The translations under genes and the position numbers were made by a program. From the NCBI GenBank assembly GCA_027019165.1, contig JALUXC010000002.1:248001-312000 (forward strand): DNA of 64,000 nt. The letters run 5' to 3'. Source of the stretch: Pseudophaeobacter sp. Lineage in GTDB: Bacteria > Pseudomonadota > Alphaproteobacteria > Rhodobacterales > Rhodobacteraceae. Under the pieces are notes generated by a model. That model was not told the DNA's origin. It did not search any database and saw nothing but the letters and a program-made list of their open reading frames with translations. Below are positions 42,480-51,247 of this stretch, piece by piece (the first letter of the stretch is position 1; the number at the start of each line of letters is the position of its first letter).

Positions 42480-44981
42480 CTACTCGGAAGCCGCCCTCGT
42501 CGCCGTGAGCTGGTTGAGGAGTTCCTCAATCCCACCACGGGTTCCCTGGCTGCTTTCCACCAACGCGCGTGCATGGGCCAGAGGCGTCAGACCTTCGGGA
42601 TCTTTCGCTGTCTCGCCAATTTCCGTGGTCATATCGGCCACCTGTCGGAAGGGAGCATCGGCTTCAGTCTCAATCATCTGGATCGCTTCCAGATCCTCGG
42701 AATGCCAGAAACCTCGCACGGCTTGGTTGGGATCCTGCGCCACTTGCATGTATTCGCCAGATCGCCCGTATTCCCCATTCCGCCACAAAGCCTCCGCCCG
42801 CAGCCTGTTCGCCTCTGTGCTGTCAAGCCCCATAAGCTCAACCAAGGCCTGTTGCGGCTTGTTCTGAGCCAGGGCAGCTTCGGCCAGCATGAGACGGCGA
42901 TCTTCGTTCTCAGGCTCCAGCGCAAGCTTCTTCAAAAGGGACATGGCCTGATCGGCAAACCCAAGGCTCAGCAGGCGCCGCGCAATGAGATCCGCAACAG
43001 GCGCTGCTTCGGAGGCCGTGGACTGCTTGGCAAATACCAACGCATACTGGAGAAACGTTACATCATCCGCACGTTCAGTCAGAAGCGTCATCAACGGATC
43101 CAAGGCTTTTGCTCTGGCAGCTGGTCCGTCATTTTTGGTGACTGCCTTCAATTCCTGGAACGCATCGTGGAACCGTCCCGTCAAGGCCAGGGCGGCAATC
43201 TGAGCCTGACGCAGCTGCGCACCAAGTTCACCATCCTTGTTTTCATGCTCGTACGATCCGATAAGATCGGGTACGTCCGGCGACAGAGCCTTGCGTTCTT
43301 TATAGTTAAGCGCCACCAATTCAATCAGCGCAATTGGCGTGTTTTCGGTCCGATCAGTCACCTCTTCCGTCAGCTTTTCTGCCATGGTTTCGGTATCGCC
43401 AGCCAGATCCGCAATCGCAGCTTCCGCCATGTTCATCTCTGGCACGTCCTCTACGCCTGTCCGGTTCACCGCGCGCAGAATAGCCTCAGCCACATGAGAA
43501 TCCCCAGCTTCGGCAAAAATGGAACTCAAGCGTGGACCTAGATGCACCCTCATATGCCCGGGCAAGCGGTTGAAGGCCTGCTGAATCGCATCCGAGTTGG
43601 CGCCCTTTTTGACGGTGCCATCAGCAAGAACAGCCCAAAGAGGCGAATTTCCTTCACAGATCTGCTGTCCCGAGAAAACATGGTTGATCGGCAAAGTGTT
43701 GCCATCCACCAAGTCTGCAAGAGCCATCAGCGTCTCTTTGGTTTGCGGAGCGATCCGATCGCCCGGGAGTATGCTCAGCATCGCCTTGGCCTCAGTTCCG
43801 AAGCCGAAGAACAGATAGAGCCTGGCAAGAGACATAACTGTTGACGGATTTACGTCGTCAAACTCCTGCACCAATGCACCACGCAAGGGTCCAAGCTGGT
43901 CTGCAAACGAGCTGTCATTTCCCCATGCGTAGATCGCGGTCGCACCGTCAGGCAGACAGAATTCGGGTTCCTCGTCCTTTGCGGCCCGCGACACAAGGCC
44001 TGCCTCGCGATCAATAGCAGAGGTTATCATGATGTTGGCCAAAGGATCCAACGGGCGGCCGTCCCGGTCCAGCGGGCTCAGTTGCCGCGTGGAAGTATCG
44101 ATCTGCGCATCTGCAATCGCCATATCCAAAAGACCCTGGTTTGCGGCGCGGCCGATCTGCTGCAACAAACGTTGTTCCGATGCGTTGACAGTCGCTGCCC
44201 TTGCAGATTCTTCCATATCCAAAAGCAGGTTCACCTCGGGAAGCTCTTCCCTATCCGGCGCCTCGCCCATGTTGACTTCGACGGAATCAGGGGCAGGCAA
44301 ACCTCGCGCTTCGGCCAGACGCTCCAGCGGAAGAAGAGCGGGCTTGCGCGGCTGTTCGGGAATGGCCGCAGGACGGGATTCGGTATCAGTTACGGCGGCG
44401 GGCGCAGATGCCCTAGGGGTTGCTCGTTCAGGAGATGCCGGAGCATTTCTGGCAATGGCAGAAGCCATATCCAAAGCAAGGCGTGCATCAGCTACGGCCT
44501 GTTGTCCCAGATTGAAGCGATAGCCCGCTCCAGGCTGTTCAATCGCCGCAATAGGCGCAGAGGGCAGAAATGGGGCGCCGTTGCCATTCGATGCATAAAC
44601 CGGCTCATTGTTGCCATCGCGAATGTCTATCACCAGATAGCCATTGCTCAGCACATAGGAGCGAATTTCACAATTGCAGCCCAAATCCATGCGCAGGGGT
44701 TGCCCCGGCGCGGTTTGACGGATCGCCGCCAGGCGATCCCTGGGGATAAGATCGAAGACACGTGACGTGTCGTAGACAATATTGGGAGCGCCAATATTGA
44801 GAGTGGCGCTGCGACCATTTTGGGTCAGCGACCAGTCCGCCCCGTCGGGCAGACGCATGACGAGCCGGGAAAACCCGTCATGTTCACCAGAGCGGGCCAC
44901 GATGGTCTGGGCCTGGGCTTCGCCCGACGCCAGAAAGCCAATCGCAAGGCCCGCAAGTATCGCGAATGCGCGCAAGATCAT
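42480..44981 (-). CDS. Large exported repeat-helix protein coupled to motA, function unknown
   Basis: 833 aa. Signal peptide about 1-24 (ILRAFAILAGLAIGFLASGEAQA). Residues 25-125 form a beta-rich AMIN-like domain (GFSRLVMRLPDGADWSLTQNGRSATLNIG, then DLIPRDRLAAIRQTAPGQPLRMDLGCNCEIRSYVLSNGYLVIDI). A Pro/Ala-rich linker runs to about 255, and from about 270 a long series of helical, TPR-like segments rich in Leu/Ala fills the rest. Its start overlaps the motA stop by 4 bp, so it is almost certainly made with MotA. I suspect a periplasmic stator partner, comparable in role to rhizobial MotC, but no homology to MotC is claimed. Terminator hairpin at 42434. Confidence 0.85.
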   Translation of the reverse strand: MILRAFAILAGLAIGFLASGEAQAQTIVARSGEHDGFSRLVMRLPDGADWSLTQNGRSATLNIGAPNIVYDTSRVFDLIPRDRLAAIRQTAPGQPLRMDLGCNCEIRSYVLSNGYLVIDIRDGNNEPVYASNGNGAPFLPSAPIAAIEQPGAGYRFNLGQQAVADARLALDMASAIARNAPASPERATPRASAPAAVTDTESRPAAIPEQPRKPALLPLERLAEARGLPAPDSVEVNMGEAPDREELPEVNLLLDMEESARAATVNASEQRLLQQIGRAANQGLLDMAIADAQIDTSTRQLSPLDRDGRPLDPLANIMITSAIDREAGLVSRAAKDEEPEFCLPDGATAIYAWGNDSSFADQLGPLRGALVQEFDDVNPSTVMSLARLYLFFGFGTEAKAMLSILPGDRIAPQTKETLMALADLVDGNTLPINHVFSGQQICEGNSPLWAVLADGTVKKGANSDAIQQAFNRLPGHMRVHLGPRLSSIFAEAGDSHVAEAILRAVNRTGVEDVPEMNMAEAAIADLAGDTETMAEKLTEEVTDRTENTPIALIELVALNYKERKALSPDVPDLIGSYEHENKDGELGAQLRQAQIAALALTGRFHDAFQELKAVTKNDGPAARAKALDPLMTLLTERADDVTFLQYALVFAKQSTASEAAPVADLIARRLLSLGFADQAMSLLKKLALEPENEDRRLMLAEAALAQNKPQQALVELMGLDSTEANRLRAEALWRNGEYGRSGEYMQVAQDPNQAVRGFWHSEDLEAIQMIETEADAPFRQVADMTTEIGETAKDPEGLTPLAHARALVESSQGTRGGIEELLNQLTATRAASE

Positions 44982-45847
44982 GCTGCGTCCTGTTTCACCG
45001 ATCTAAGAGCTTCTTCCAGTTCCGAAAAACCGGGGCGGATATGAGATGGCGTATTCTGACGGCCAACCTCGATACAAATGGCAGCTGCGTGGTTGTGCAG
45101 GTTTGCCACCAGCACTTCGCGGATCAGCTGATAGAAATGAGCGTCTTCCTCGGTGACGGATTTCACCTTGCTCGCGAAGGGACCGACCAGACCATAGGCC
45201 AGGAACACCCCGAGGAACGTCCCCACCAGAGCGCCGCCGATCATCTTGCCCAGAACCTCTGGCGGCTGGTCGATCGAGCCCATGGTCTTGATCACACCGA
45301 GAACGGCCGCAACGATCCCGAGGGCGGGAAGGCCGTCTGCCATGGTCTGCAGGGCATGGCTGCCGTGCATGGCGTGGTGGTGGTTTGCCTCCATGCGTTT
45401 TTCAAGCACCTCTTCAACCTGGTGCGGATCGTCATAGTTCATGGACGCTGACCGCATCGTATCGCAGATAAGGTTCACAACTTCCTTGTCCGACACGATC
45501 TTGGGGTATTTGTTGAAGACCGACGAGTTTTCCGGATCTTCGATATGCTGCTCCACCTCTACCGGGTTCGCACGGGCGATCCGGATCAGGGCGAACAGAA
45601 GACACAGAAGGTCCTTGTAGTCATCCGGCTTCCACTTGGGGCCTTTGAAGACCTTACCGACGTCTTTGAGCGTGTGCTTGATGCCGCCCATGTCGTTGCC
45701 GATCAAGAAGGCGCCAATCGCAGCGCCACCGATCATCATCATCTCAAATGGAAGCGACTTCAGGATGATTCCCATTTTGCCGCCAGCCAAGAGGTAGCCG
45801 CCAAAGACCATAGCAAAGATGACGACAATACCTACAATACCGATCAT
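44978..45847 (-). CDS. motA: Flagellar motor stator protein MotA
   Basis: 289 aa with four membrane helices. Conserved MotA segments: FEMMMIGGAAIGAFLIGND, then HGSHALQTMADGLPALGIVAAVLGVIKTMG and KMIGGALVGTFLGVFLAYGLVGPFA. Forms the proton channel with MotB, whose gene is about 11 kb away at 56956-57792. Overlaps the 833-aa gene by ATGA. The 101-bp gap upstream may hold its own promoter. Confidence 0.97.
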   Translation of the reverse strand: MIGIVGIVVIFAMVFGGYLLAGGKMGIILKSLPFEMMMIGGAAIGAFLIGNDMGGIKHTLKDVGKVFKGPKWKPDDYKDLLCLLFALIRIARANPVEVEQHIEDPENSSVFNKYPKIVSDKEVVNLICDTMRSASMNYDDPHQVEEVLEKRMEANHHHAMHGSHALQTMADGLPALGIVAAVLGVIKTMGSIDQPPEVLGKMIGGALVGTFLGVFLAYGLVGPFASKVKSVTEEDAHFYQLIREVLVANLHNHAAAICIEVGRQNTPSHIRPGFSELEEALRSVKQDAA

Positions 45848-45948
45848 AGGTTCACTCCGAATTTCATTGGTTTTTAGAAGCTTAGCCGAGTCTGATTAAG
45901 AAAGGCTGATCAAGGGGCCGCAAGTTCGGTCCCGAAGCGAGAGCCGGA

Positions 45949-46566
45949 CTATTCCTTGGGCACCGCACCATTGCGCCCGGCCAGAACCACGCTGATCGTA
46001 TAGGCCGCTTCGGGGCTGAGCCCGGCCATGATGCCGGCAGCTGCCTCGGGGCGCATACGCGCCAGGAAACCGGCCGCAAACGTGGGATCCATTTCCTCAA
46101 ACAGCGCAGCTGATTCCTTTGGCTTCATCTGCTCATAGACCGTGGTCAGACGGGCCACATCCGCTTCGGTTGCACCATCTGCCAATGCCAAGGTCGATTT
46201 CAGCTTTTCCTCAGCGTCCTGCAGGGCCGCCAGCTTTTTCTCGATGGCTTCATCGGCGATTTCGAGGGCCTTCATCCGATCTTCGATCTCAGCCTCACGC
46301 GCTGCCAGAGCAGCCTCGCGCTCTTTGAAGGCCGCCAGCATTTCCTGAAGTTCAGCAGAAGATGGCATAGTCGGGCTTTTCAGCTGACCACTGTCCGCTT
46401 CGTGTTCGGAACCGCCCTTTTGCAGGCTCGCAACCTCACGCGCGATGGCCGGACCGGCATCGATGCCAAGACGAACGATTGCGGAGCCCATCAAAAGAAC
46501 AGCAATCATCATCAGCGTGCCGCTTTTTGCGCGCCCGCCTCTTTTCTTTTTCTTTTTCTCGCTCAT
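45949..46566 (-). CDS. MotE-like periplasmic motility protein (MgtE_N-like C-terminus)
   Basis: 205 aa, TGATG overlap with the upstream gene. Very basic cytoplasmic start (MSEKKKKKRGGRAK), one TM about 17-33, a coiled coil about 70-125 (FKEREAALAAREAEIEDRMKALEI), then a MgtE_N-like helical repeat (TTVYEQMKPKESAALFEEMDPTFAAGFLARMRPEAAAGIMAGL). This architecture matches rhizobial MotE, a chaperone-like helper of MotC. The link to the 833-aa protein encoded downstream of motA is inference. Confidence 0.8.
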   Translation of the reverse strand: MSEKKKKKRGGRAKSGTLMMIAVLLMGSAIVRLGIDAGPAIAREVASLQKGGSEHEADSGQLKSPTMPSSAELQEMLAAFKEREAALAAREAEIEDRMKALEIADEAIEKKLAALQDAEEKLKSTLALADGATEADVARLTTVYEQMKPKESAALFEEMDPTFAAGFLARMRPEAAAGIMAGLSPEAAYTISVVLAGRNGAVPKE

Positions 46567-47018
46567 CACGCCACCCGATTCTGACCACGGCTATGGCGGA
46601 CAAACATCAGACCAGAAGAGCTCGCAGCCTCTTCGGACGGTTTCTCCGGTTCAGCCTGTGATTCGTAAGCCTCTGCCAGGGCATCTCTTTCCTCGGCGGG
46701 TTTGGGCTGAGCAGGTGCAGTCGGAACTGCAGCTTCCGGCATATCGTGCATCGAAGCCATCATCAGTTCCAGCCGCTGGGCCACAGTCTCAGCGCGGCCC
46801 GTCAATTGCTCCAGCGCCTTGCTGGAGCCGTCAGACACCTGCCGCGCCGAAACCAGTGATTTGTTAAGGTCATCCACCTGCGCAGACAGAACCGCGACGG
46901 CACCGCCGACGCCCTTTTCAAGGTCATTGAACCGTTTCAACCGGCGCGACAGCACCAGACAATAGAAACCGGCCCCGAGGGCTCCAGCTGCAAGCAGGAT
47001 ATCAGCAATAAGGTCCAT
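46566..47018 (-). CDS. Flagellar-cluster membrane protein, 150 aa (possibly DUF6468-like)
   Basis: One N-terminal TM (DLIADILLAAGALGAGFYCLVL), then a basic stop-transfer (SRRLKRFNDLEKGVGGAVAVLSAQVDDLNKSL), a helical segment to about 85 and a Pro/Glu-rich tail. Sits between the FliL and MotE-like genes; starts 9 bp after the fliL stop. I recognise the type from other alphaproteobacterial flagellar clusters, but not a proven function. Confidence 0.7.
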   Translation of the reverse strand: MDLIADILLAAGALGAGFYCLVLSRRLKRFNDLEKGVGGAVAVLSAQVDDLNKSLVSARQVSDGSSKALEQLTGRAETVAQRLELMMASMHDMPEAAVPTAPAQPKPAEERDALAEAYESQAEPEKPSEEAASSSGLMFVRHSRGQNRVA

Positions 47019-47027
47019 CCTGTCCTC

Positions 47028-47546
47028 CTAGTTTAGTACGAAATCCATGATCAGCAGATCACGCACACGCCCCTGTCCGGTGGCTATGTTGATCCGCCGC
47101 AGCATCTGTGCGCGCAGTTTTGGCAAGGCCATCGGATCAGAAAGATCCTCAACCTCCAAAGCTCGCAGATAGCTGTTCAGTACATCGACAACTCGGGGGA
47201 GGACTTTTTCGACTTCGGCTTGGTGAGCCACGTCGACCTCTAACTGAGCGCGGAACCGCAGATGCATCATTCCGCTGCTGCTCCGCAGCGAAATAACAAT
47301 CGGTTCCATTTCGATGAAGGCAAGACCTGCAATATCCTCTGCTGTCTCGCCACTATCCACGCCTTCTGGCGCCTCATTGGCCACATGCGCCGATTCGGGC
47401 GCGCTTTTCTGACCAAAAGGAAGAAGGCCTGACTGAACAGCGAAGAATCCGCCGCCCCCACCAGCAACCGCGAGCACAACCCCAATAATAAGGGGCATTT
47501 TGCTCTTTTTGGCTGGTTCTTCTGTATCAACTACAGCGTCTGTCAT
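47028..47546 (-). CDS. fliL: Flagellar basal body-associated protein FliL (copy B)
   Basis: 172 aa from the ATG at MTDAVVDTEEPAKKSK; the 11 extra upstream codons lack support. TM about 19-40 (PLIIGVVLAVAGGGGGFFAVQ), Glu/Ala-rich linker, then the FliL domain: LAFIEMEPIVISLRSSSGMMHLRFRAQLEVD, ending LRRINIATGQGRVRDLLIMDFVLN, the canonical FliL C-terminus. Divergent from fliF with 119 bp between starts. Confidence 0.93.
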   Translation of the reverse strand: MTDAVVDTEEPAKKSKMPLIIGVVLAVAGGGGGFFAVQSGLLPFGQKSAPESAHVANEAPEGVDSGETAEDIAGLAFIEMEPIVISLRSSSGMMHLRFRAQLEVDVAHQAEVEKVLPRVVDVLNSYLRALEVEDLSDPMALPKLRAQMLRRINIATGQGRVRDLLIMDFVLN

Positions 47547-47592
47547 GGCTATCCCTAAAACGTCGTGCACCCTCTTCATAACCTGCGAGGAA

Positions 47593-47607
47593 CTAACCGA
47601 ATGTTAA
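47593..47607. promoter_or_regulatory. Candidate CtrA site (CTAA-N7-TTAA) between fliL and fliF
   Basis: CTAACCGAATGTTAA, one mismatch to TTAA-N7-TTAA, 47 bp upstream of fliL and 59 bp upstream of fliF. On the - strand it reads TTAACATTCGGTTAG. It can serve both directions. Confidence 0.4.
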
Positions 47608-47665
47608 GGCCGATGCTTCAAAAGGGTTGCATACCGGACAGAACGCCGGTGCGACGGAGGTTAAT

Positions 47666-49330
47666 GTGCAGCAGATCAAGAATGTCTGGGCAGGTTTGGA
47701 TACGCGGAAGCGCTTGATCGTAATCGGCGCGACTTTGGCAGTGATTGTCAGCGTCCTTGCGATGTCCAATTTGGCAACCAAGCCAACAATGAAATTGCTC
47801 TATGCCGGACTGGAAAGCGGTTCGGCGGGAGATGTTGTAAGCTCGCTTGAGCAGCGCAACATACAGTATGAAGTACGTGGCGGCTCCATTTATGTCCCGG
47901 CGGACAGGCGCGATGAATTGCGTATGACGCTGGCCAGCGAGGGCCTTCCGGCAAACGGTGGCCGAGGATACGAGTTGCTCGATTCGCTGAGTGGGTTCGG
48001 AACGACTTCGCAGATGTTTGACGCCGCCTACTGGCGCGCAAAGGAAGGTGAACTGGCGCGCACCATCGTGGGCAGCCCCCACATCAGTCAGGCGCGTGTT
48101 CACATTGCAAATACGGGCACCAATCCTTTTCAGCGCACAGCAGACGCGACGGCATCGGTCTCAGTCGTTCCAATGGGCGCACCCATTACCCCTGCACAAG
48201 CAAATGCGATTCGCTTTCTCGTCGCATCGGCCGTCACCGGGCTTGCCGTAGAGAACGTCGCCGTCATCGATGCAAACGGTGCCCTGATCGGCTCAACCGA
48301 AGCCGCTGCTGCAGCGGGCGCCGGCTCTGACGACCGTGCTCAGTCGGTTCGCGAACGGGTCATGCGCTTGGTCGAAGCACGCGTAGGACATGGGAATGCC
48401 GTGGTCGAAGTCAGTGTCGAAACCGTAACCGACACCGAATCGATCCGCGAAAAGCGCGTTGACCCTGAAAGCCGTGTCGCCATCAGTACCGATGTCGAAG
48501 AACGCGCCGACTCGTCTCAGAACCAGGCCGGAGAGGTTACCGTCGCCTCGAATATTCCGGATGGAGACGCGGCCTCTGGCCAGGGCTCCAAGGCCAACAC
48601 AAGCGCGACTCGGGAACGGGTGAACTATGAGATCTCGGAAACGGAAAAAGAAATCGTCCGCGGCCCCGGCGCAATCAAAAGGCTCACGGTTGCCGTCCTG
48701 GTCAACGGCAACTCCGTTACCAACGCAGCCGGCGAAACGGTGTTTGAACCGCGGCCTGACGAAGAGCTTGACGCCCTGCGCGAGCTGATTTCAGCAGCCG
48801 TCGGTTTCAACGAAGAACGCGGAGATGTGATCACCCTGAAATCAATGGATCTGCCATCGGTAGAGCCTCAGGGCACGGTTGCCACCAGTTCTTTCCTGGA
48901 CAACCTCTATTTTGATGCCATGTCCCTCATCCAGCTGGCTGCGCTTGCACTTGTTACCCTGATCTTGGGTCTCTTTGTGGTGCGCCCGATCCTCGCTGGA
49001 CAGGGCAGCTCTGTTGCAGCCTTGAGTGGACCTGATTCGTCGCTTCCAGACCTACCCCAATTGGGTGGTGGAGATTTCATGGCAAATCCGGATCTGGGTG
49101 CGAACCTCGCTCTGGATGGGGAAATACAGGACGACATGGGTGGTGACTTTGCCCCCCTCGGAGACATGCCCGGCATGGGTACGGGCATGGATGAACTTGG
49201 CGGATTGCCGGCCCTTGGTGGTGCCCATGACAATCCCGTCGACCGCCTGCGCGCCATGATCGGTGAGCGCCAGGAAGAAACCGTCCAGATCCTGCGGGGC
49301 TGGCTTGAAGAGAACGAGGAGCGGGCCTAA
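47666..49330 (+). CDS. fliF: Flagellar MS-ring protein FliF
   Basis: 554 aa from the GTG at VQQIKNVWAGLDTRKR, with GGAGG five bases upstream; the TTG at 47627 is not supported. TM1 about 18-36, the ring-building domain including LYAGLESGSAGDVVSSLEQRNIQYEV and LARTIVGSPHISQARVHIA, TM2 about 420-442. The C-terminal FliG-binding tail contains NPVDRLRAMIGERQEETVQIL. An acidic Gly/Met/Leu-rich linker (about 465-525) precedes that tail. First gene of fliF-fliH-fliN-fliP. Confidence 0.97.
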   Translation: MQQIKNVWAGLDTRKRLIVIGATLAVIVSVLAMSNLATKPTMKLLYAGLESGSAGDVVSSLEQRNIQYEVRGGSIYVPADRRDELRMTLASEGLPANGGRGYELLDSLSGFGTTSQMFDAAYWRAKEGELARTIVGSPHISQARVHIANTGTNPFQRTADATASVSVVPMGAPITPAQANAIRFLVASAVTGLAVENVAVIDANGALIGSTEAAAAAGAGSDDRAQSVRERVMRLVEARVGHGNAVVEVSVETVTDTESIREKRVDPESRVAISTDVEERADSSQNQAGEVTVASNIPDGDAASGQGSKANTSATRERVNYEISETEKEIVRGPGAIKRLTVAVLVNGNSVTNAAGETVFEPRPDEELDALRELISAAVGFNEERGDVITLKSMDLPSVEPQGTVATSSFLDNLYFDAMSLIQLAALALVTLILGLFVVRPILAGQGSSVAALSGPDSSLPDLPQLGGGDFMANPDLGANLALDGEIQDDMGGDFAPLGDMPGMGTGMDELGGLPALGGAHDNPVDRLRAMIGERQEETVQILRGWLEENEERA

Positions 49331-49929
49331 TGAGCATCACTCACCTTCTTGAGGACTTCGGCGGCGGATCCGCCGTCGAAATTCAGGATCCGGGACTGTC
49401 GGAGGAAGCTGTCGAAGAACAGCGCCTGGCCTCCTTCGAAAAAGGCTACAGCGCCGGCTGGGAAGACGCGGTGGAGGCGAAGGACCAGGAAGCGACTCGG
49501 ATCTCCGCAACCCTTGCCAGTTCGCTGGAAGATCTGAACTTTACCTACCATGAGGCGCAGACCCAGCTGATCGAGTCTCTGGACCCGATGTTCAAGGTAC
49601 TCACCAGCGCAGTCCTGCCCGACGCCATGGCGGCCACATTTGGCCATCACATCGTGGATCAGCTCACGGACATGGCACGCGCACAAACGGATCAAGCCAT
49701 GCAGATTGTCGTTGCCCCCGGTGAAAGCGGGGCGGTGCGCGCCATCGTGTCCGAACATGTTTCGGTCCCGGTCAAGGTGAAGGAAGACGAAAACCTGTCC
49801 CCAGGACAAGCCTATCTGCGTGTCGGTGATACCGAACGCGAAGTGAATTGCGCAGCGCTGCTCGAGTCGATCCACGATTCGATCGACGCCTTTACCTACC
49901 ATGTCAGAGAGGACAGCCAGTATGGATGA
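49330..49929 (+). CDS. fliH: Flagellar export regulator FliH
   Basis: 199 aa, one-base overlap with fliF. RLASFEKGYSAGWEDAVEAKDQ has the spaced small/aromatic pattern of the FliH N-terminal coil; the C-terminal part (about 100-180) is FliH/V-ATPase-E-like (LSPGQAYLRVGDTEREV). Binds FliI and the C ring protein FliN. Confidence 0.9.
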   Translation: MSITHLLEDFGGGSAVEIQDPGLSEEAVEEQRLASFEKGYSAGWEDAVEAKDQEATRISATLASSLEDLNFTYHEAQTQLIESLDPMFKVLTSAVLPDAMAATFGHHIVDQLTDMARAQTDQAMQIVVAPGESGAVRAIVSEHVSVPVKVKEDENLSPGQAYLRVGDTEREVNCAALLESIHDSIDAFTYHVREDSQYG

Positions 49930-50218
49930 TGCAGCCGATCTCAATATGAAAGCCACCGACGCCAGCAACCCCTTTGTATCCGTTCCGGTCGAAGTGGTCG
50001 TCTCGGTTGGCAAAGCCCGCCCCTTGATCCGCGATCTGGTCAATCTTGGCGAGAATGCCATTCTGACCCTGGACAAACGTGTTGAGGATCCGGTCGATCT
50101 TTACGTCGGTGACCGCCTTGTAGCGCGCGGCCAATTGGAAGAAATGGAAGGCGATCAAGCCGGTCAGTTGGCCGTGCGTCTGACCGAAATCGCCGATTTA
50201 CAAAACGGCCTGGGATGA
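49922..50218 (+). CDS. fliN: Flagellar C-ring protein FliN
   Basis: 98 aa, starting inside the fliH 3' end (ATG of MDDAADLN; an alternative start seven codons up would overlap more). SpoA core: VPVEVVVSVGKARPLIRDLVNLGENAILTLDKRVEDPVDLYVGDRLVARG, matching FliN. C-ring partner of FliM, which is not in the window. Stop overlaps the fliP start (ATGA). Confidence 0.95.
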   Translation: MDDAADLNMKATDASNPFVSVPVEVVVSVGKARPLIRDLVNLGENAILTLDKRVEDPVDLYVGDRLVARGQLEEMEGDQAGQLAVRLTEIADLQNGLG

Positions 50219-50961
50219 CACAGAAATCTTTTGCCTATGCTCTGCTCTTCACCTTTGTGGTGCTGGCATTGCCACAGGCTGCTGTTGCTCAAGAACTGAG
50301 CTTGTCATTGGCGGATGGGCAGTCGATCACGGCCCGGTCCATCCAGCTGATCCTACTGATCACGGTCCTGAGCCTTGCTCCGGGCCTGTTGATCATGATC
50401 ACCTGCTTCCCGTTTCTGGTGACGGTTCTGTCGATCTTGCGCCAGGGCATCGGCTTGCAGCAGGCCCCCCCCAACATGCTGATCATCAGCCTGGCTCTGT
50501 TTCTGACCTATTTCGTGATGGAACCGGTCTTTACAGAGGCCTGGACAGTCGGGATCAACCCGCTGATCGAAGAACAGGTCGATGTGGAAACCGGGATCAC
50601 CCGCGGCCTTGAGCCGTTTCGGGCCTTTATGGCCAACCGCCTGGATCCCGACACCTTCTACGCGATCTCAGATTTGCGCCCAGCCACACAAGGGCTTGAT
50701 CCGACCCCGGACGCACCGCTTTCCGTGTTGGTTTCCAGCTTCATGCTATCAGAAATCTCCCGCGCTTTTCAGATCGGGTTTCTGGTGTTCCTGCCCTTCC
50801 TGGTCATCGACCTCGTCGTGGCCGCCATCCTGATGTCCATGGGCATGATGATGGTTCCCCCTGCGGTCGTCTCTCTCCCGTTCAAGCTGGCCTTCTTTGT
50901 GGTGGCAGACGGATGGAGCCTGATCGCAACAGCCCTGGTCCGCAGCTACTACCCATCCTGA
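50215..50961 (+). CDS. fliP: Flagellar export apparatus protein FliP
   Basis: 248 aa. Cleavable signal peptide about 1-25, then helices with PGLLIMITCFPFLVTVLSILRQGIGLQQAPPN, family motif SSFMLSEISRAFQIGFLVFLPFLVIDLVVAAILMSMGMMMV and PFKLAFFVVADGWSLI. Export gate component. Ends the fliF unit; terminator follows. Confidence 0.97.
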   Translation: MTQKSFAYALLFTFVVLALPQAAVAQELSLSLADGQSITARSIQLILLITVLSLAPGLLIMITCFPFLVTVLSILRQGIGLQQAPPNMLIISLALFLTYFVMEPVFTEAWTVGINPLIEEQVDVETGITRGLEPFRAFMANRLDPDTFYAISDLRPATQGLDPTPDAPLSVLVSSFMLSEISRAFQIGFLVFLPFLVIDLVVAAILMSMGMMMVPPAVVSLPFKLAFFVVADGWSLIATALVRSYYPS

Positions 50962-50987
50962 CGGCCCCGGTACTTCCGCAGACTCAC

Positions 50988-51019
50988 AACGCCCTCCGAG
51001 CGATGCGTCGGGGGGCGTT
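50988..51019 (+). terminator. Terminator after fliP
   Basis: AACGCCCTCCGA (50988-50999) pairs with TCGGGGGGCGTT (51008-51019; one G-T pair), loop of 8, followed by CTCTGTTTC. Confidence 0.8.
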
Positions 51020-51086
51020 CTCTGTTTCGCTGTCCCGACAGTCCGAGCAAGCCCACTATTGTGCCAAAGAGCCCTGATCTCTCAGG

Positions 51087-51115
51087 TTCCTGACCTCTCA
51101 GTGTTCCTGACCTCT
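51087..51115. repeat. 12-bp direct repeat (TTCCTGACCTCT x2)
   Basis: Copies at 51087-51098 and 51104-51115, 17-bp period, extending to CTCAG...TTCCTGACCTCT in both. It lies in the fliP-51248 intergenic region. Could be two binding half-sites or local duplication. Confidence 0.6.
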
Positions 51116-51193
51116 TGACGTAGAAATACGCGAGGCCACGAAATCGCGCCGCCTTTCTCAACAGAACACAATGGCTAAGTGTAAAAGACCCTT

Positions 51194-51236
51194 GACACAC
51201 CGAGGCGCGCAAGAAAAAGTAAAGCACACTTTACAA
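51194..51236 (+). promoter_or_regulatory. Promoter and candidate operator of the membrane protein / XRE pair
   Basis: A good -35 (TTGACA at 51194-51199) is followed, about 17 bp on, by an A-rich -10-like stretch that merges into the dyad GTAAAG-CACA-CTTTAC (51221-51236), a perfect 6+6 inverted repeat. This placement, right over the start of transcription, suits negative autoregulation by the XRE protein (inference). Confidence 0.5.
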
Positions 51237-51247
51237 AAGGGTGATCC

